A stretch of 51,228 nucleotides of DNA from an uncultured Arsenicibacter sp. Lineage in GTDB: Bacteria > Bacteroidota > Bacteroidia > Cytophagales > Spirosomataceae. Position 1 is the first letter of the stretch; every line of letters starts with the position of its first letter. Location: the NCBI RefSeq assembly GCF_945952095.1, contig NZ_CAMFHL010000019.1, positions 1-51,228 of the forward strand, given 5' to 3'. The position numbers and the translations under genes were made by a program. Shown here piece after piece: positions 1-6,774 of the stretch. Under the pieces are notes generated by a model, which did no database searches, was not told the DNA's origin, and saw only the letters and a list, made by a program, of their open reading frames with translations.

Positions 1-45
1 ACACGTAAGGAGTCGTCGGCAGCGTCAGATGTGTATAAGAGACAG
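1..45 (+). other. Illumina Nextera adapter (artefact)
   Basis: Bases 13-45 match the Nextera read-1 transposase adapter and end in the 19-base mosaic end AGATGTGTATAAGAGACAG. Bases 5-12 (GTAAGGAG) match the standard i5 index known as S505/N505, and bases 1-4 (ACAC) match the end of the P5 flow-cell arm. This is untrimmed library sequence fused to a contig end, not genome sequence. True sequence begins at about 46. Confidence 0.97.
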
Positions 46-156
46 AAACTAATCTCCTGATAATCATTGACATAAAAAATATTTTCAGTTCTGGTACGCT
101 TTTTTCTTCTGTCTATTACGATTGATTGACACACGATCTTTTAAACAACAAGAACC

Positions 157-396
157 ATGAAATCATTACCAGGAATAATAATCGGTATTGCAGCCGGCGT
201 TGCGCTGGGCGTTCTGATTGCCCCGAAGAGCGGCAAATCAACCCGTAAAAAAATTGCTGACGGAACAGATTCTTTCTTCAATGATTTACAGGATCAGCTG
301 CAGGACGGCATAGACAGCATTAAAAAGCAGTACAATGAATTTGTTGATGCTTCTGCCTCAAAAGCAAAAGACGTAGCAGCTAAAGTTCATAAGTAG
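157..396 (+). CDS. YtxH domain-containing protein
   Basis: A 79-residue protein. Residues 1-22 form a glycine-rich hydrophobic segment (PGIIIGIAAGVALGVLIAP). Next come a basic SGKSTRKK patch and an acidic/amphipathic helical tail. This is the YtxH layout: one N-terminal membrane anchor with the APKSGKxTR signature, then a coiled tail. YtxH proteins are small, often stress-induced membrane-associated proteins of unclear biochemistry. A paralogue follows at 492, so the two form a tandem pair and probably one transcription unit. The ATG at 157 is the only sensible start. Confidence 0.85.
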   Translation: MKSLPGIIIGIAAGVALGVLIAPKSGKSTRKKIADGTDSFFNDLQDQLQDGIDSIKKQYNEFVDASASKAKDVAAKVHK

Positions 397-491
397 TGCA
401 GACAAAACCATAACCGCAGCAGTGTAGACCTGATTTGTAGCGTAAGGCTCCGGTTTAACATTCATCTTTCACAGTAAAACCAACAAACATC

Positions 492-866
492 ATGCGTAGT
501 ACAAGAGATTTTCTGACTGGTTTATTAACAGGTGTTGCCATTGGCATTCTGACTGCCCCACGTAGTGGCAAGGAAACACGTGAGCGTATCACGGACGAAG
601 CTAACAAACGGTCACAGGATCTGAAAGATCAGTGGGAAAAAGGCGTCGAGCAAGTTAAGCAAGGCTATGACCAGGCAAAAACCCAGGTTAATCAGTACGC
701 AGATAAAGCGAAACAACAACTGGATGGCTTCCAGAACCGTGCGGAAAAAGAATATGCTTATGACAAGCAGGAAGCACGCGAAAAATATAACGATAAGGTA
801 GACGAACTGGCCGGTAAAGCCAAAGACGGTGTAGAACAGGCCAAAGATGCTTTTAAAGTGGGCTGA
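492..866 (+). CDS. YtxH domain-containing protein (paralogue)
   Basis: A 124-residue protein with the same architecture as its upstream neighbour. An N-terminal hydrophobic helix (residues about 7-22, GLLTGVAIGILTAPRSGK) is followed by a long, highly charged helical tail rich in Lys, Glu, Gln and Ala. The tail is likely coiled coil and resembles LEA/apolipoprotein-like helices. The hydrophobic segment suggests membrane association with a cytoplasmic tail. The gene lies 95 bp after the first YtxH gene and ends 58 bp before a strong intrinsic terminator at 925. The two copies probably arose by duplication, the second with an extended tail. A role in envelope stress is family-level inference only. 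Confidence 0.85.
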   Translation: MRSTRDFLTGLLTGVAIGILTAPRSGKETRERITDEANKRSQDLKDQWEKGVEQVKQGYDQAKTQVNQYADKAKQQLDGFQNRAEKEYAYDKQEAREKYNDKVDELAGKAKDGVEQAKDAFKVG

Positions 867-924
867 TAGCCGCTTTACTTTTCGATTGCACAGATTACCA
901 ATATACTCAACGCTATGAAACAGG

Positions 925-958
925 AGCCCCGGCCTATCCACAGGTCGGGGCTTTTTTT
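925..958 (+). terminator. Intrinsic terminator after the ytxH pair
   Basis: A 10-bp stem (AGCCCCGGCC with GGTCGGGGCT, one G-T pair) and an 8-base loop are followed by seven T. It lies 58 bp after the second YtxH gene and ends the pair before the HemJ-like gene. Confidence 0.9.
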
Positions 959-994
959 GTAATCTTGCAGCTGATTTCACCAACAACCGGCACT

Positions 995-1540
995 ATGGCT
1001 TTCTTATATGTTAAGGCTCTGCATATCATTTTTGTAGTTACCTGGTTTGCAGGCTTGTTTTACATGCCCCGTCTTTTTGTTTACGTCGTTGAATCAGACA
1101 CGCTGCCGGAACCCGGCCGGACTGCCCTGCGGGACCAGCTGCTGCTGATGCAGCGCCGGCTCTGGTTCGGTATTACCTGGCCATCGGCTATTGTTACGCT
1201 GATTATGGGACTCAGTACATGGTATAATTATGGAGCAACACCGGAATGGCTGATCTGGAAACTGTGTCTGGTCGCGGGGCTTTATGTTTATCATGGCCTG
1301 ACGCATCTTATTTTTCGTCAGCAACAGGCGGGAAATCTGCATTATTCGTCAAATCAGCTACGGATATGGAACGAAGTTGCAACTATTTTTTTGTTCGGAA
1401 TCGTTTTTTTAGTGGTTCTGAAAGACACCTTAAGCCTGCTTTGGGGCCTGCTGGGTCTGGCCATTTTTATACTTATCTTACTCATTTCTATACGATTGTA
1501 TCGCCGGTCAAGGCTGAAGAAGCAAAGCATAAAAGATTAA
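995..1540 (+). CDS. hemJ: HemJ-like protoporphyrinogen IX oxidase / CopD family membrane protein
   Basis: A 181-residue protein with four or five membrane helices. It starts MAFLYVKALHIIF, with a conserved N-terminal His (H10), the FAGLFYMPRLFVY signature and a Lys in WLIWKL (K89). His and Lys at these places are the essential residues of the HemJ (UPF0093) family, which oxidises protoporphyrinogen IX to protoporphyrin IX in bacteria lacking HemG and HemY. The reading frame opens upstream at TTG 965, but the ATG at 995 gives the family's normal N-terminus. The C-terminus adds one more hydrophobic segment and a basic tail (YRRSRLKKQ). It appears monocistronic, after a terminator and before a long non-coding region. 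The alternative is another CopD-like membrane protein. Confidence 0.8.
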   Translation: MAFLYVKALHIIFVVTWFAGLFYMPRLFVYVVESDTLPEPGRTALRDQLLLMQRRLWFGITWPSAIVTLIMGLSTWYNYGATPEWLIWKLCLVAGLYVYHGLTHLIFRQQQAGNLHYSSNQLRIWNEVATIFLFGIVFLVVLKDTLSLLWGLLGLAIFILILLISIRLYRRSRLKKQSIKD

Positions 1541-1681
1541 CTACTTGTCTATCAGGCAAATACCCTGTTTATCCACAAAGTGTAACCGATAAGGAACGCA
1601 CCGAATACATAGTAAAAAACCTGACACTTATTTACATTTTTTATTAATCAAGTTTTTTTTTAGCAATTGGTCTGAAATTTT
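1541..1681. other. Non-coding stretch after hemJ
   Basis: About 140 bases of AT-rich sequence with no convincing gene. It holds one perfect DnaA-box nonamer, TTATCCACA, at 1569-1577. No cluster of boxes or replication gene is nearby, so it is probably chance. No clear terminator for hemJ is visible. Confidence 0.5.
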
Positions 1682-1709
1682 TTGATTTAAATTTCATGTT
1701 ATATATTTG
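1682..1709 (+). promoter_or_regulatory. Bacteroidota-type promoter for candidate RNA A
   Basis: TATATTTG at 1702-1709 is an exact match to the Bacteroidota -7 element TAnnTTTG. A TTG at 1682-1684 lies 17 bp upstream. The predicted start near 1716 leads straight into the candidate RNA that ends at the terminator at 1826, with no open reading frame between. Confidence 0.65.
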
Positions 1710-1715
1710 CAACAA

Positions 1716-1858
1716 CAAACAGCAGTGGTAAATCAAGTACATAATTGTACGTCAAAGATATAGCGCTCTTGTAGCGCAAAGGCAAACAGCCAACAGGCTG
1801 TTTTAAATGGTGTGGATATAGTCGGAAAGCTATTCGGGTGTTCCCGGGTAGCTTTTTT
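1716..1858 (+). ncRNA. Candidate small RNA A
   Basis: A transcript of about 140 nt is predicted between an exact TAnnTTTG promoter and an intrinsic terminator. It contains a GCGCT/AGCGC hairpin, a 7-bp hairpin (AACAGCC aaca GGCTGTT at about 1784-1801), a probably single-stranded stretch with AAATGGTGTGGATA at 1805-1818, and the terminator stem at 1826-1855. It has no open reading frame: a TAA directly precedes the ATG inside the 14-mer. The 14-mer, and its distance to the terminator stem, recur exactly in the module at 2030-2117. I do not recognise a named RNA family. A trans-acting RNA or a protein-binding RNA are both possible. Confidence 0.5.
1826..1858 (+). terminator. Intrinsic terminator of RNA A
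   Basis: AAAGCTA pairs with TAGCTTT, continued inward by two T-G pairs and CGGG/CCCG with a TGTT loop. Six T end the element. It has no upstream coding gene and so belongs to the RNA. Confidence 0.85.
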
Positions 1859-1881
1859 GTTTGCAACTCATTATAAGTGAA

Positions 1882-1928
1882 TTTTAACCTACGGTTAACT
1901 CCATTTTAATCTTACAGGCTCACCTTTG
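1882..1928 (+). promoter_or_regulatory. Three 11-bp direct repeats and promoter: likely response-regulator boxes
   Basis: Three repeats, TTTTAACCTAC, GGTTAACTCCA and TTTTAATCTTA, place TTAAC, TTAAC and TTAAT at 1884, 1895 and 1906, exactly 11 bp apart. OmpR/PhoB-family winged-helix regulators bind head-to-tail to direct repeats of this period. Six bases after the last repeat, CACCTTTG at 1921-1928 matches the -7 element TAnnTTTG with one mismatch. The repeats sit where the -33 element would be, which is the layout of an activated promoter. The nearest downstream gene is an OmpR-type regulator at 2197, so autoregulation is the simplest reading. Confidence 0.6.
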
Positions 1929-2029
1929 TATCACGCTAACGCACACAAGACTACGTGCAGAAGCGCTAAAAACAGACATTGAATACGTAATTCATAAAGA
2001 TCCTTTACAAGGGAAGGTTGAACATCAAA

Positions 2030-2117
2030 ATGGGTTTACTGCCATCAGGTAAGCCGCATTTTGAAATGGTGTGGATAGAAGCAGAAAGCCGCTCCGATTT
2101 TCGGGACGGCTTTTTTG
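2030..2117 (+). ncRNA. Leader RNA module B with attenuator-like terminator
   Basis: This region repeats module A: GCCATCAGG (GCCAACAGG in A), then TTTTG and AAATGGTGTGGATA at 2064-2077, seven bases, and an AAAGCCG/CGGCTTT stem at 2085-2113 with six T. It lies 80 bp before the response-regulator start and downstream of the promoter at 1921. It is therefore probably the regulator's 5' leader, where the terminator could act as an attenuator. A 45-codon open frame crosses it (2030-2167), but the matching frame does not exist in module A, so conservation looks like RNA rather than peptide. Confidence 0.5.
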
Positions 2118-2196
2118 ATAAACTCCGCCCCAATTCCTGGATAAGTAAATCAGTGAGTCACTTTTAAAATTTGCGCCAACGATGTATGTTGCAGAT

Positions 2197-2874
2197 ATGA
2201 AAATTCTGGTAGTGGAAGACGAGCCAAAACTGGCTTCGTTTATCAAAAAAGGACTGGAAGAACAGTCGTGTGAAGTTGATGTGGCATTTGACGGGCAAAT
2301 TGGCAGAGCAATGGCAATCAGTAAGCCGTTCGATGTTATTATCCTGGATGTTAACCTGCCTAAAATGAATGGATTTGACGTTGTCCACTCATTGCGTCAG
2401 CAGCAGGTCAAAACCCCTGTACTCATGCTGACGGCGATGGGCTCTGTAGACGACAAGCTGACCGGCTTCGATGCCGGCGCAGATGACTATCTGGTTAAAC
2501 CTTTTGAGTTCCGCGAGCTGATGGCCCGCCTTAAGGCGCTTCACAAGCGTGGCAGTGATTCGGGACCGCAGGCAAACGTGCTTAAAATTGCTGATCTCGA
2601 ACTCGACCTGAATGAAAAAGTAGCCCGCCGTGCCGGCAAACGGATTGAACTGACAGCCAAGGAGTTTGGCCTGCTGGAATACCTGATGCGCAACCGCGGC
2701 CGCGTTGTGTCCCGGATCGATATTGCCGAAAAAGTGTGGGATATTCATTTCGACACCGGCACCAATGTTATTGATGTGTATGTAAATTTCCTGCGTAAAA
2801 AGATTGATAAAGACTTCCCTACCCGCCTGATTCATACCGTTATCGGCATGGGATATATGTTGAAAGAAGAATAA
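2197..2874 (+). CDS. OmpR/PhoB-family response regulator
   Basis: A two-component regulator of 225 residues. The receiver domain (about 1-115) has the acidic pair in VVEDEP (E7, D8), the phospho-acceptor D51 in VIILDVNLP, a conserved Thr/Ala switch region (MLTAMG) and Lys in DYLVKPF. The C-terminal winged helix (about 128-222) has the family signature RIELTAKEFGLLEYL and ends with the beta-hairpin VIGMGYML. I chose the ATG at 2197 (MKILVVEDE) over the ATG at 2182, which would add MYVAD. The gene is 5 bp from the kinase at 2880, so they form an operon. Three 11-bp repeats at 1882 suggest that it binds its own promoter. The signal and target genes cannot be read from the sequence. Confidence 0.92.
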   Translation: MKILVVEDEPKLASFIKKGLEEQSCEVDVAFDGQIGRAMAISKPFDVIILDVNLPKMNGFDVVHSLRQQQVKTPVLMLTAMGSVDDKLTGFDAGADDYLVKPFEFRELMARLKALHKRGSDSGPQANVLKIADLELDLNEKVARRAGKRIELTAKEFGLLEYLMRNRGRVVSRIDIAEKVWDIHFDTGTNVIDVYVNFLRKKIDKDFPTRLIHTVIGMGYMLKEE

Positions 2875-2879
2875 CAGCC

Positions 2880-4235
2880 ATGAATATACGGACCCGGCTC
2901 ACGCTGCTGTTTGCCCTGCTGGTAGCATCGATTCTGCTGCTGTTTTCAGTATTTACCTACTATCAGTACAGTCAGTTCCGGGAAAGTGAATTTCAGCAAC
3001 GGCTAGTCGAAAAAGCAACGACAACCGTACGGCTGCGGGACGATGTCGGGGAAGTTCCCAAAAAAGACCTCCCCGTATTGTCCGACGAACAGGTGACAAT
3101 TTATAACGAGCAGAATAAGGTCGTTTACAACAGCACGTCCATCCGGAAGATCAGTAATATCGAAAACCTGCTGATCTACATCCGGCAGCATAAAGTCTTC
3201 TTCTTCAAGCAGGGTAATTTTGAAGGGGTCGGCATTACCTTCCGCGACCACACCAACCAGCTTCTGGTGGTGGTAGCCACCGCCTATGACCGCTATGGCT
3301 TCTCCAAAATCGATCGGTTACGGCAGATCCTGTTTCTGGGCTGGCTTGTCGGCCTCATCGTGGTCGGTATTGCCGGATGGCTTTTTGCCAGCGATGCCCT
3401 GCGGCCCGTTTCCGAAATCATTATACAGGTCAATGCCATTTCGGCCACCAATATTCACCGCCGGCTGCGGGTCGGCCGTCAGCGCGACGAACTGGCGCAG
3501 CTGGCCCATACCTTCAACCAGATGCTTAACCGGCTGGAAGAAGCCTTTATCTCCCAGAAAAGTTTTGTATCACACGCTTCCCATGAACTGCGGACACCAC
3601 TGACGGTCATGATGGGCCAGATCGACGTGACACTCATGTCGCCCCGAACGACCACCGAGTATGCGGCGACACTGGAAAACGTCCTGGAAGAAGTCCGGAA
3701 AATGATCTCGCTCACGAACGGCCTCCTGGAACTGGCCCGCGTCAGCGCCGATGCCGCAACGATTGATCTGCATCCCGTCCGGGTGGATGAAATGCTCTGG
3801 CAGGCACGCACCAACGTGCTGCACAAACAATCCAGCTATCAAATTGATATTCAGTTTGATAATTTACCCGAACAGGAAGAGGATCTGATGCTGACGGGCG
3901 AAACCACGCTGCTGACAACTGCTTTCCAGAACCTGATGGAAAACGGCTGCAAATACTCGCCCAGACATAGTGTCCAGGTTGTTCTGTCATTTACTCCGGA
4001 AAAAATAAAGCTTCAGTTTATTGATCAGGGGTACGGGATTTCGGATGCCGATCTGCCGCATATTTTCGAGCCTTTCTACCGTTCGGAAAACACCATGCAG
4101 ATTCAGGGGCATGGCATTGGCCTGGCCCTCACCCACCGCATCATTCAGCTCCACCACGGCCAGCTGCGGATCCATTCCGTCCTGAATCAGGGAACGACCA
4201 TTACCCTATATTTCCCCGTTAAGACACAGCAGTAA
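2880..4235 (+). CDS. HAMP-domain sensor histidine kinase
   Basis: A 451-residue membrane kinase, partner of the regulator just upstream. TM helix 1 spans about residues 7-29. A periplasmic sensor of about 120 residues follows, then TM helix 2 at about 150-171 (GWLVGLIVVGIAGWLF) and HAMP to about 225. The dimerisation/phospho-acceptor domain has H235 in SHASHELRTPL. The ATPase domain shows an N box (NLMENGCKYSP), a G1 box (DQGYGISDADLPHIFEPFYR) and a G2 box (GHGIGLALTHRI). All catalytic elements are intact. The sensor domain has no motif I can assign to a ligand. Confidence 0.93.
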   Translation: MNIRTRLTLLFALLVASILLLFSVFTYYQYSQFRESEFQQRLVEKATTTVRLRDDVGEVPKKDLPVLSDEQVTIYNEQNKVVYNSTSIRKISNIENLLIYIRQHKVFFFKQGNFEGVGITFRDHTNQLLVVVATAYDRYGFSKIDRLRQILFLGWLVGLIVVGIAGWLFASDALRPVSEIIIQVNAISATNIHRRLRVGRQRDELAQLAHTFNQMLNRLEEAFISQKSFVSHASHELRTPLTVMMGQIDVTLMSPRTTTEYAATLENVLEEVRKMISLTNGLLELARVSADAATIDLHPVRVDEMLWQARTNVLHKQSSYQIDIQFDNLPEQEEDLMLTGETTLLTTAFQNLMENGCKYSPRHSVQVVLSFTPEKIKLQFIDQGYGISDADLPHIFEPFYRSENTMQIQGHGIGLALTHRIIQLHHGQLRIHSVLNQGTTITLYFPVKTQQ

Positions 4236-4300
4236 GCCGGCCGTCGTTCCGTAGTGCCGCTGACCGGAAAACAACCGGCAGCAGACCAGATATTTATCCG

Positions 4301-4308
4301 TATATTTG
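4301..4308 (+). promoter_or_regulatory. -7 promoter element upstream of proA
   Basis: TATATTTG matches the TAnnTTTG consensus exactly. A start near 4315 would give a 5' leader of about 29 nt before the proA ATG at 4344. No clear TTG lies 17-21 bp upstream. Confidence 0.5.
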
Positions 4309-4343
4309 AGGTCTTAAACACGACGAACGTTGTCGATTTTCCA

Positions 4344-5597
4344 ATGACAAATACCATCACTCCTTTGCTACAGCAGACCCAACAGGCTGCTGCAACGGTT
4401 CGTCGACTGAGTGATTCGCAAAAAACTGACCTGCTGAATCGCCTGGCCGATGTTTTACTCGCTCATACCAGCCAGATTCTGGCCGAAAACCAGAACGACC
4501 TGGATCGTATGCCCGATACTGACCCCAAAAAAGACCGGTTGCGCCTGACTGAAAAGCGCGTTGCCGATCTGGCGGACAGTCTCCGGACGGTAGCAACCCT
4601 CCCCGACCCCACCGGAGACGTATTGCTGGAGCGGACAATTGAACAAGGACTGAAACTACGGAAAATCGCTGTCCCGCTTGGGGTAGTGGGTGTCATTTAC
4701 GAATCACGACCCAACGTTACTGTCGACGTGGCATCGCTTTGCCTGCGTTCGGGCAATGCCTGTGTGCTCAAAGGCGGCAAGGAAGCCGACTTTTCTAACC
4801 GGATCCTGGTCCGGCTGATTCAGCAGATACTGGCTGAGTTCGGGGTGCCTGCCGAGGCAGTACTGTTGCTGCCACCCGACCGCGCCGTTGTTAATGAACT
4901 GCTGACGGCAACGCGCTACGTAGATATCATTATTCCCCGCGGATCAGAATCGCTGATTCAGTTTGTCCGTAAGAACTCACTGGTACCTACCATTGAAACC
5001 GGCGCCGGTGTCTGCCACGGGTATGTCGAAGCGTCAGCCGATCTGGTCAAAGCCCGCGATATTATCGTAAACGGCCGCGTATCGCGCCCGTCGGTGTGTA
5101 ACTCCCTCGACTGTGCCCTCGTTGATGAAGCCATTGCGGCGGAATTTCTTCCGATGCTTATTCCGGACTTTACCAAATGGAATGTTGAGGTATTTGCCGA
5201 TGAAACGGCTTATGCTATTCTGAGCGAAGCCGGTTACCCGAATCTGCAACCTGCACAGCCGGGCGATTTCGGCCGCGAATTCCTCGATTATAAATGCGCC
5301 GTTAAAGTCGTTTCCGGCCCCGATGAAGCCCTGTCGCACATTCAGACTTATTCATCGCGCCACTCGGAAGCCATTATTTCGCAGGATCAGGCCGTCATTG
5401 ACCGGTTTCTGAACGAGGTAGACGCCGCCGCCGTTTATGCCAACGCCTCCACCCGTTTCACCGACGGAGGTGTTTTCGGGCTTGGTGCCGAAATCGGTAT
5501 TTCTACCCAGAAACTGCACGCCCGCGGGCCGTTTGCACTCGAAAAACTGGTGACCGAGAAGTGGGTAGTTACCGGCGACGGACAGGTCCGCTGGTAG
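4344..5597 (+). CDS. proA: Glutamate-5-semialdehyde dehydrogenase (gamma-glutamyl phosphate reductase)
   Basis: A 417-residue enzyme of the aldehyde dehydrogenase superfamily. It performs the NADPH-dependent reduction of L-glutamyl 5-phosphate to glutamate 5-semialdehyde in proline synthesis. Family signatures include PLGVVGVIYESRPNVT, the SGNACVLKGGKEA loop, PRGSESLIQFVR, ETGAGVCHGYVE, the catalytic Cys in RPSVCN (C252) and the C-terminal TDGGVFGLGAEIGIS. The frame opens at 4254, but the ATG at 4344 gives the normal length and lies after a promoter-like TATATTTG. The usual partner proB is not in the window, so proA stands alone here. A perfect 12-bp hairpin follows at 5646. Confidence 0.96.
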   Translation: MTNTITPLLQQTQQAAATVRRLSDSQKTDLLNRLADVLLAHTSQILAENQNDLDRMPDTDPKKDRLRLTEKRVADLADSLRTVATLPDPTGDVLLERTIEQGLKLRKIAVPLGVVGVIYESRPNVTVDVASLCLRSGNACVLKGGKEADFSNRILVRLIQQILAEFGVPAEAVLLLPPDRAVVNELLTATRYVDIIIPRGSESLIQFVRKNSLVPTIETGAGVCHGYVEASADLVKARDIIVNGRVSRPSVCNSLDCALVDEAIAAEFLPMLIPDFTKWNVEVFADETAYAILSEAGYPNLQPAQPGDFGREFLDYKCAVKVVSGPDEALSHIQTYSSRHSEAIISQDQAVIDRFLNEVDAAAVYANASTRFTDGGVFGLGAEIGISTQKLHARGPFALEKLVTEKWVVTGDGQVRW

Positions 5598-5645
5598 GCC
5601 GGAAAGCGTTAGAATTTTATTAAAATTGATATCTCTCATAGTCGG

Positions 5646-5680
5646 AGTCGGCAAATAGCGCTTATTTGCCGACTTTCTTC
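5646..5680 (+). terminator. Intrinsic terminator of proA
   Basis: A perfect 12-bp stem (AGTCGGCAAATA with TATTTGCCGACT, loop GCGCT) is followed by the T-rich TTTCTTC. It lies 48 bp after proA and 20 bp before the next start codon. Confidence 0.75.
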
Positions 5681-5693
5681 CACCAACTTGGCT

Positions 5694-6623
5694 ATGGTCA
5701 GCGCGCGCGAATCTATACTTATGATGATCACGACGCCAGTGTATGCGCTTGTGATCGGCACTGAGATTCTTCTCAGTTATTTACATCACCGTCATTTGTA
5801 TTCTGTTAAAGGCATTTTACAGAATGTGTATTTAACGGTGCTCAATGCCAGTCTTGATCTGCTGGTACGCGGCTTTTACGTTGCGGTTCTGGTGTGGGTA
5901 TGGCAGCACCGGTTATTCGAAATCAGCAATCCGTGGGCCTACTGGATCGGGCTGTTGCTGCTCGAAGACTTTGCGTTTTACTGGTTACACCGCATCGATC
6001 ACTTCTGCCGGCTGTTCTGGGCCGTGCATGTGACCCACCACTCGTCGGAGGAGTTTAACCTGACAGTTGGCTTCCGGTCATCGGTGTTTCAGCCGCTTTA
6101 CCGGTTTGTTTATTTCCTGCCGATTGCCCTGTTCGGTTTCCGGGCAGAAGATATTGTGTTTATGTACTCCGCCACCCAGATCTGGGGCATTCTGGTGCAT
6201 ACCCAATACATCGGCAAACTGGGTATTCTGGAGTGGTTTATGGTAACTCCGTCGCACCACCGTGTTCACCACGCATCCAACGTGCGGTATCTGGACCGGA
6301 ATATGGGCATGTGTCTGATAATCTGGGACCGGCTGTTCGGCACATTCGCCGATGAGGTTCCTGAAGATCCCGTCCGGTACGGCCTCACGACTAATATTTC
6401 CGATCAGTCGCCGGGCAACCTGGTATTCCACGAATGGAAAAAACTGGGCGAAGACCTGCGGAAACCAGGACCGGTTACGCAGAAGCTCCGCTATCTGTTT
6501 GAGCCACCGGGCTGGAGCCATGACGGCAGCTCGCTTACCGCTGACGAAATGCGCGAAGTTCTGGGATTGAGCAAGAATGATACCAGAGCCGTAAAAGCCG
6601 ATGAGAAGCTGGTCGAGTACTGA
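5694..6623 (+). CDS. Fatty acid hydroxylase / sterol desaturase family protein
   Basis: A 309-residue integral membrane di-iron enzyme (FA_hydroxylase superfamily). All three His boxes are present: HRIDH (H99, H103), HVTHH (H112, H115, H116) and HRVHH (H189, H192, H193) in the context SHHRVHHASN. Several hydrophobic helices surround them, and the C-terminal 80 residues are soluble. Such enzymes hydroxylate or desaturate lipid acyl chains, carotenoids or sterol-like substrates. The substrate cannot be told from the sequence. The open frame begins at a TTG at 5688; the ATG at 5694 is the likely start, with an ATG at 5721 also possible. It is flanked by terminators on both sides, so it is probably monocistronic. 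Confidence 0.88.
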   Translation: MVSARESILMMITTPVYALVIGTEILLSYLHHRHLYSVKGILQNVYLTVLNASLDLLVRGFYVAVLVWVWQHRLFEISNPWAYWIGLLLLEDFAFYWLHRIDHFCRLFWAVHVTHHSSEEFNLTVGFRSSVFQPLYRFVYFLPIALFGFRAEDIVFMYSATQIWGILVHTQYIGKLGILEWFMVTPSHHRVHHASNVRYLDRNMGMCLIIWDRLFGTFADEVPEDPVRYGLTTNISDQSPGNLVFHEWKKLGEDLRKPGPVTQKLRYLFEPPGWSHDGSSLTADEMREVLGLSKNDTRAVKADEKLVEY

Positions 6624-6634
6624 TACTGATAACC

Positions 6635-6670
6635 AAAAGCCCTCGCTGATAAACATGTGAGGGCTTTTTT
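6635..6670 (+). terminator. Intrinsic terminator after the hydroxylase
   Basis: AAAAGCCCTC (6635-6644) pairs with GAGGGCTTTT (6659-6668) around a 14-base loop, and the 3' arm runs into six T. Confidence 0.88.
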
Positions 6671-6774
6671 ATGTAAAATTTACAAGTATCTGCATACTTT
6701 CCGGCCAGTAAGCGCAGAACATCTACACTAAGTTTATATTTTTACTTTGAAATAGTGATACTCACCGTATACTA

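Noticed and set aside
1569..1577. Perfect DnaA box TTATCCACA as a sign of a chromosomal origin
   Set aside because: It is single. The only other near match lies inside a terminator at 934-942, and no dnaA, dnaN or AT-rich unwinding element is near.
2030..2167. A 45-codon open frame over leader module B
   Set aside because: The related module A has stops in the matching frame, so the conserved part is not coding. A leader peptide unique to B cannot be excluded.
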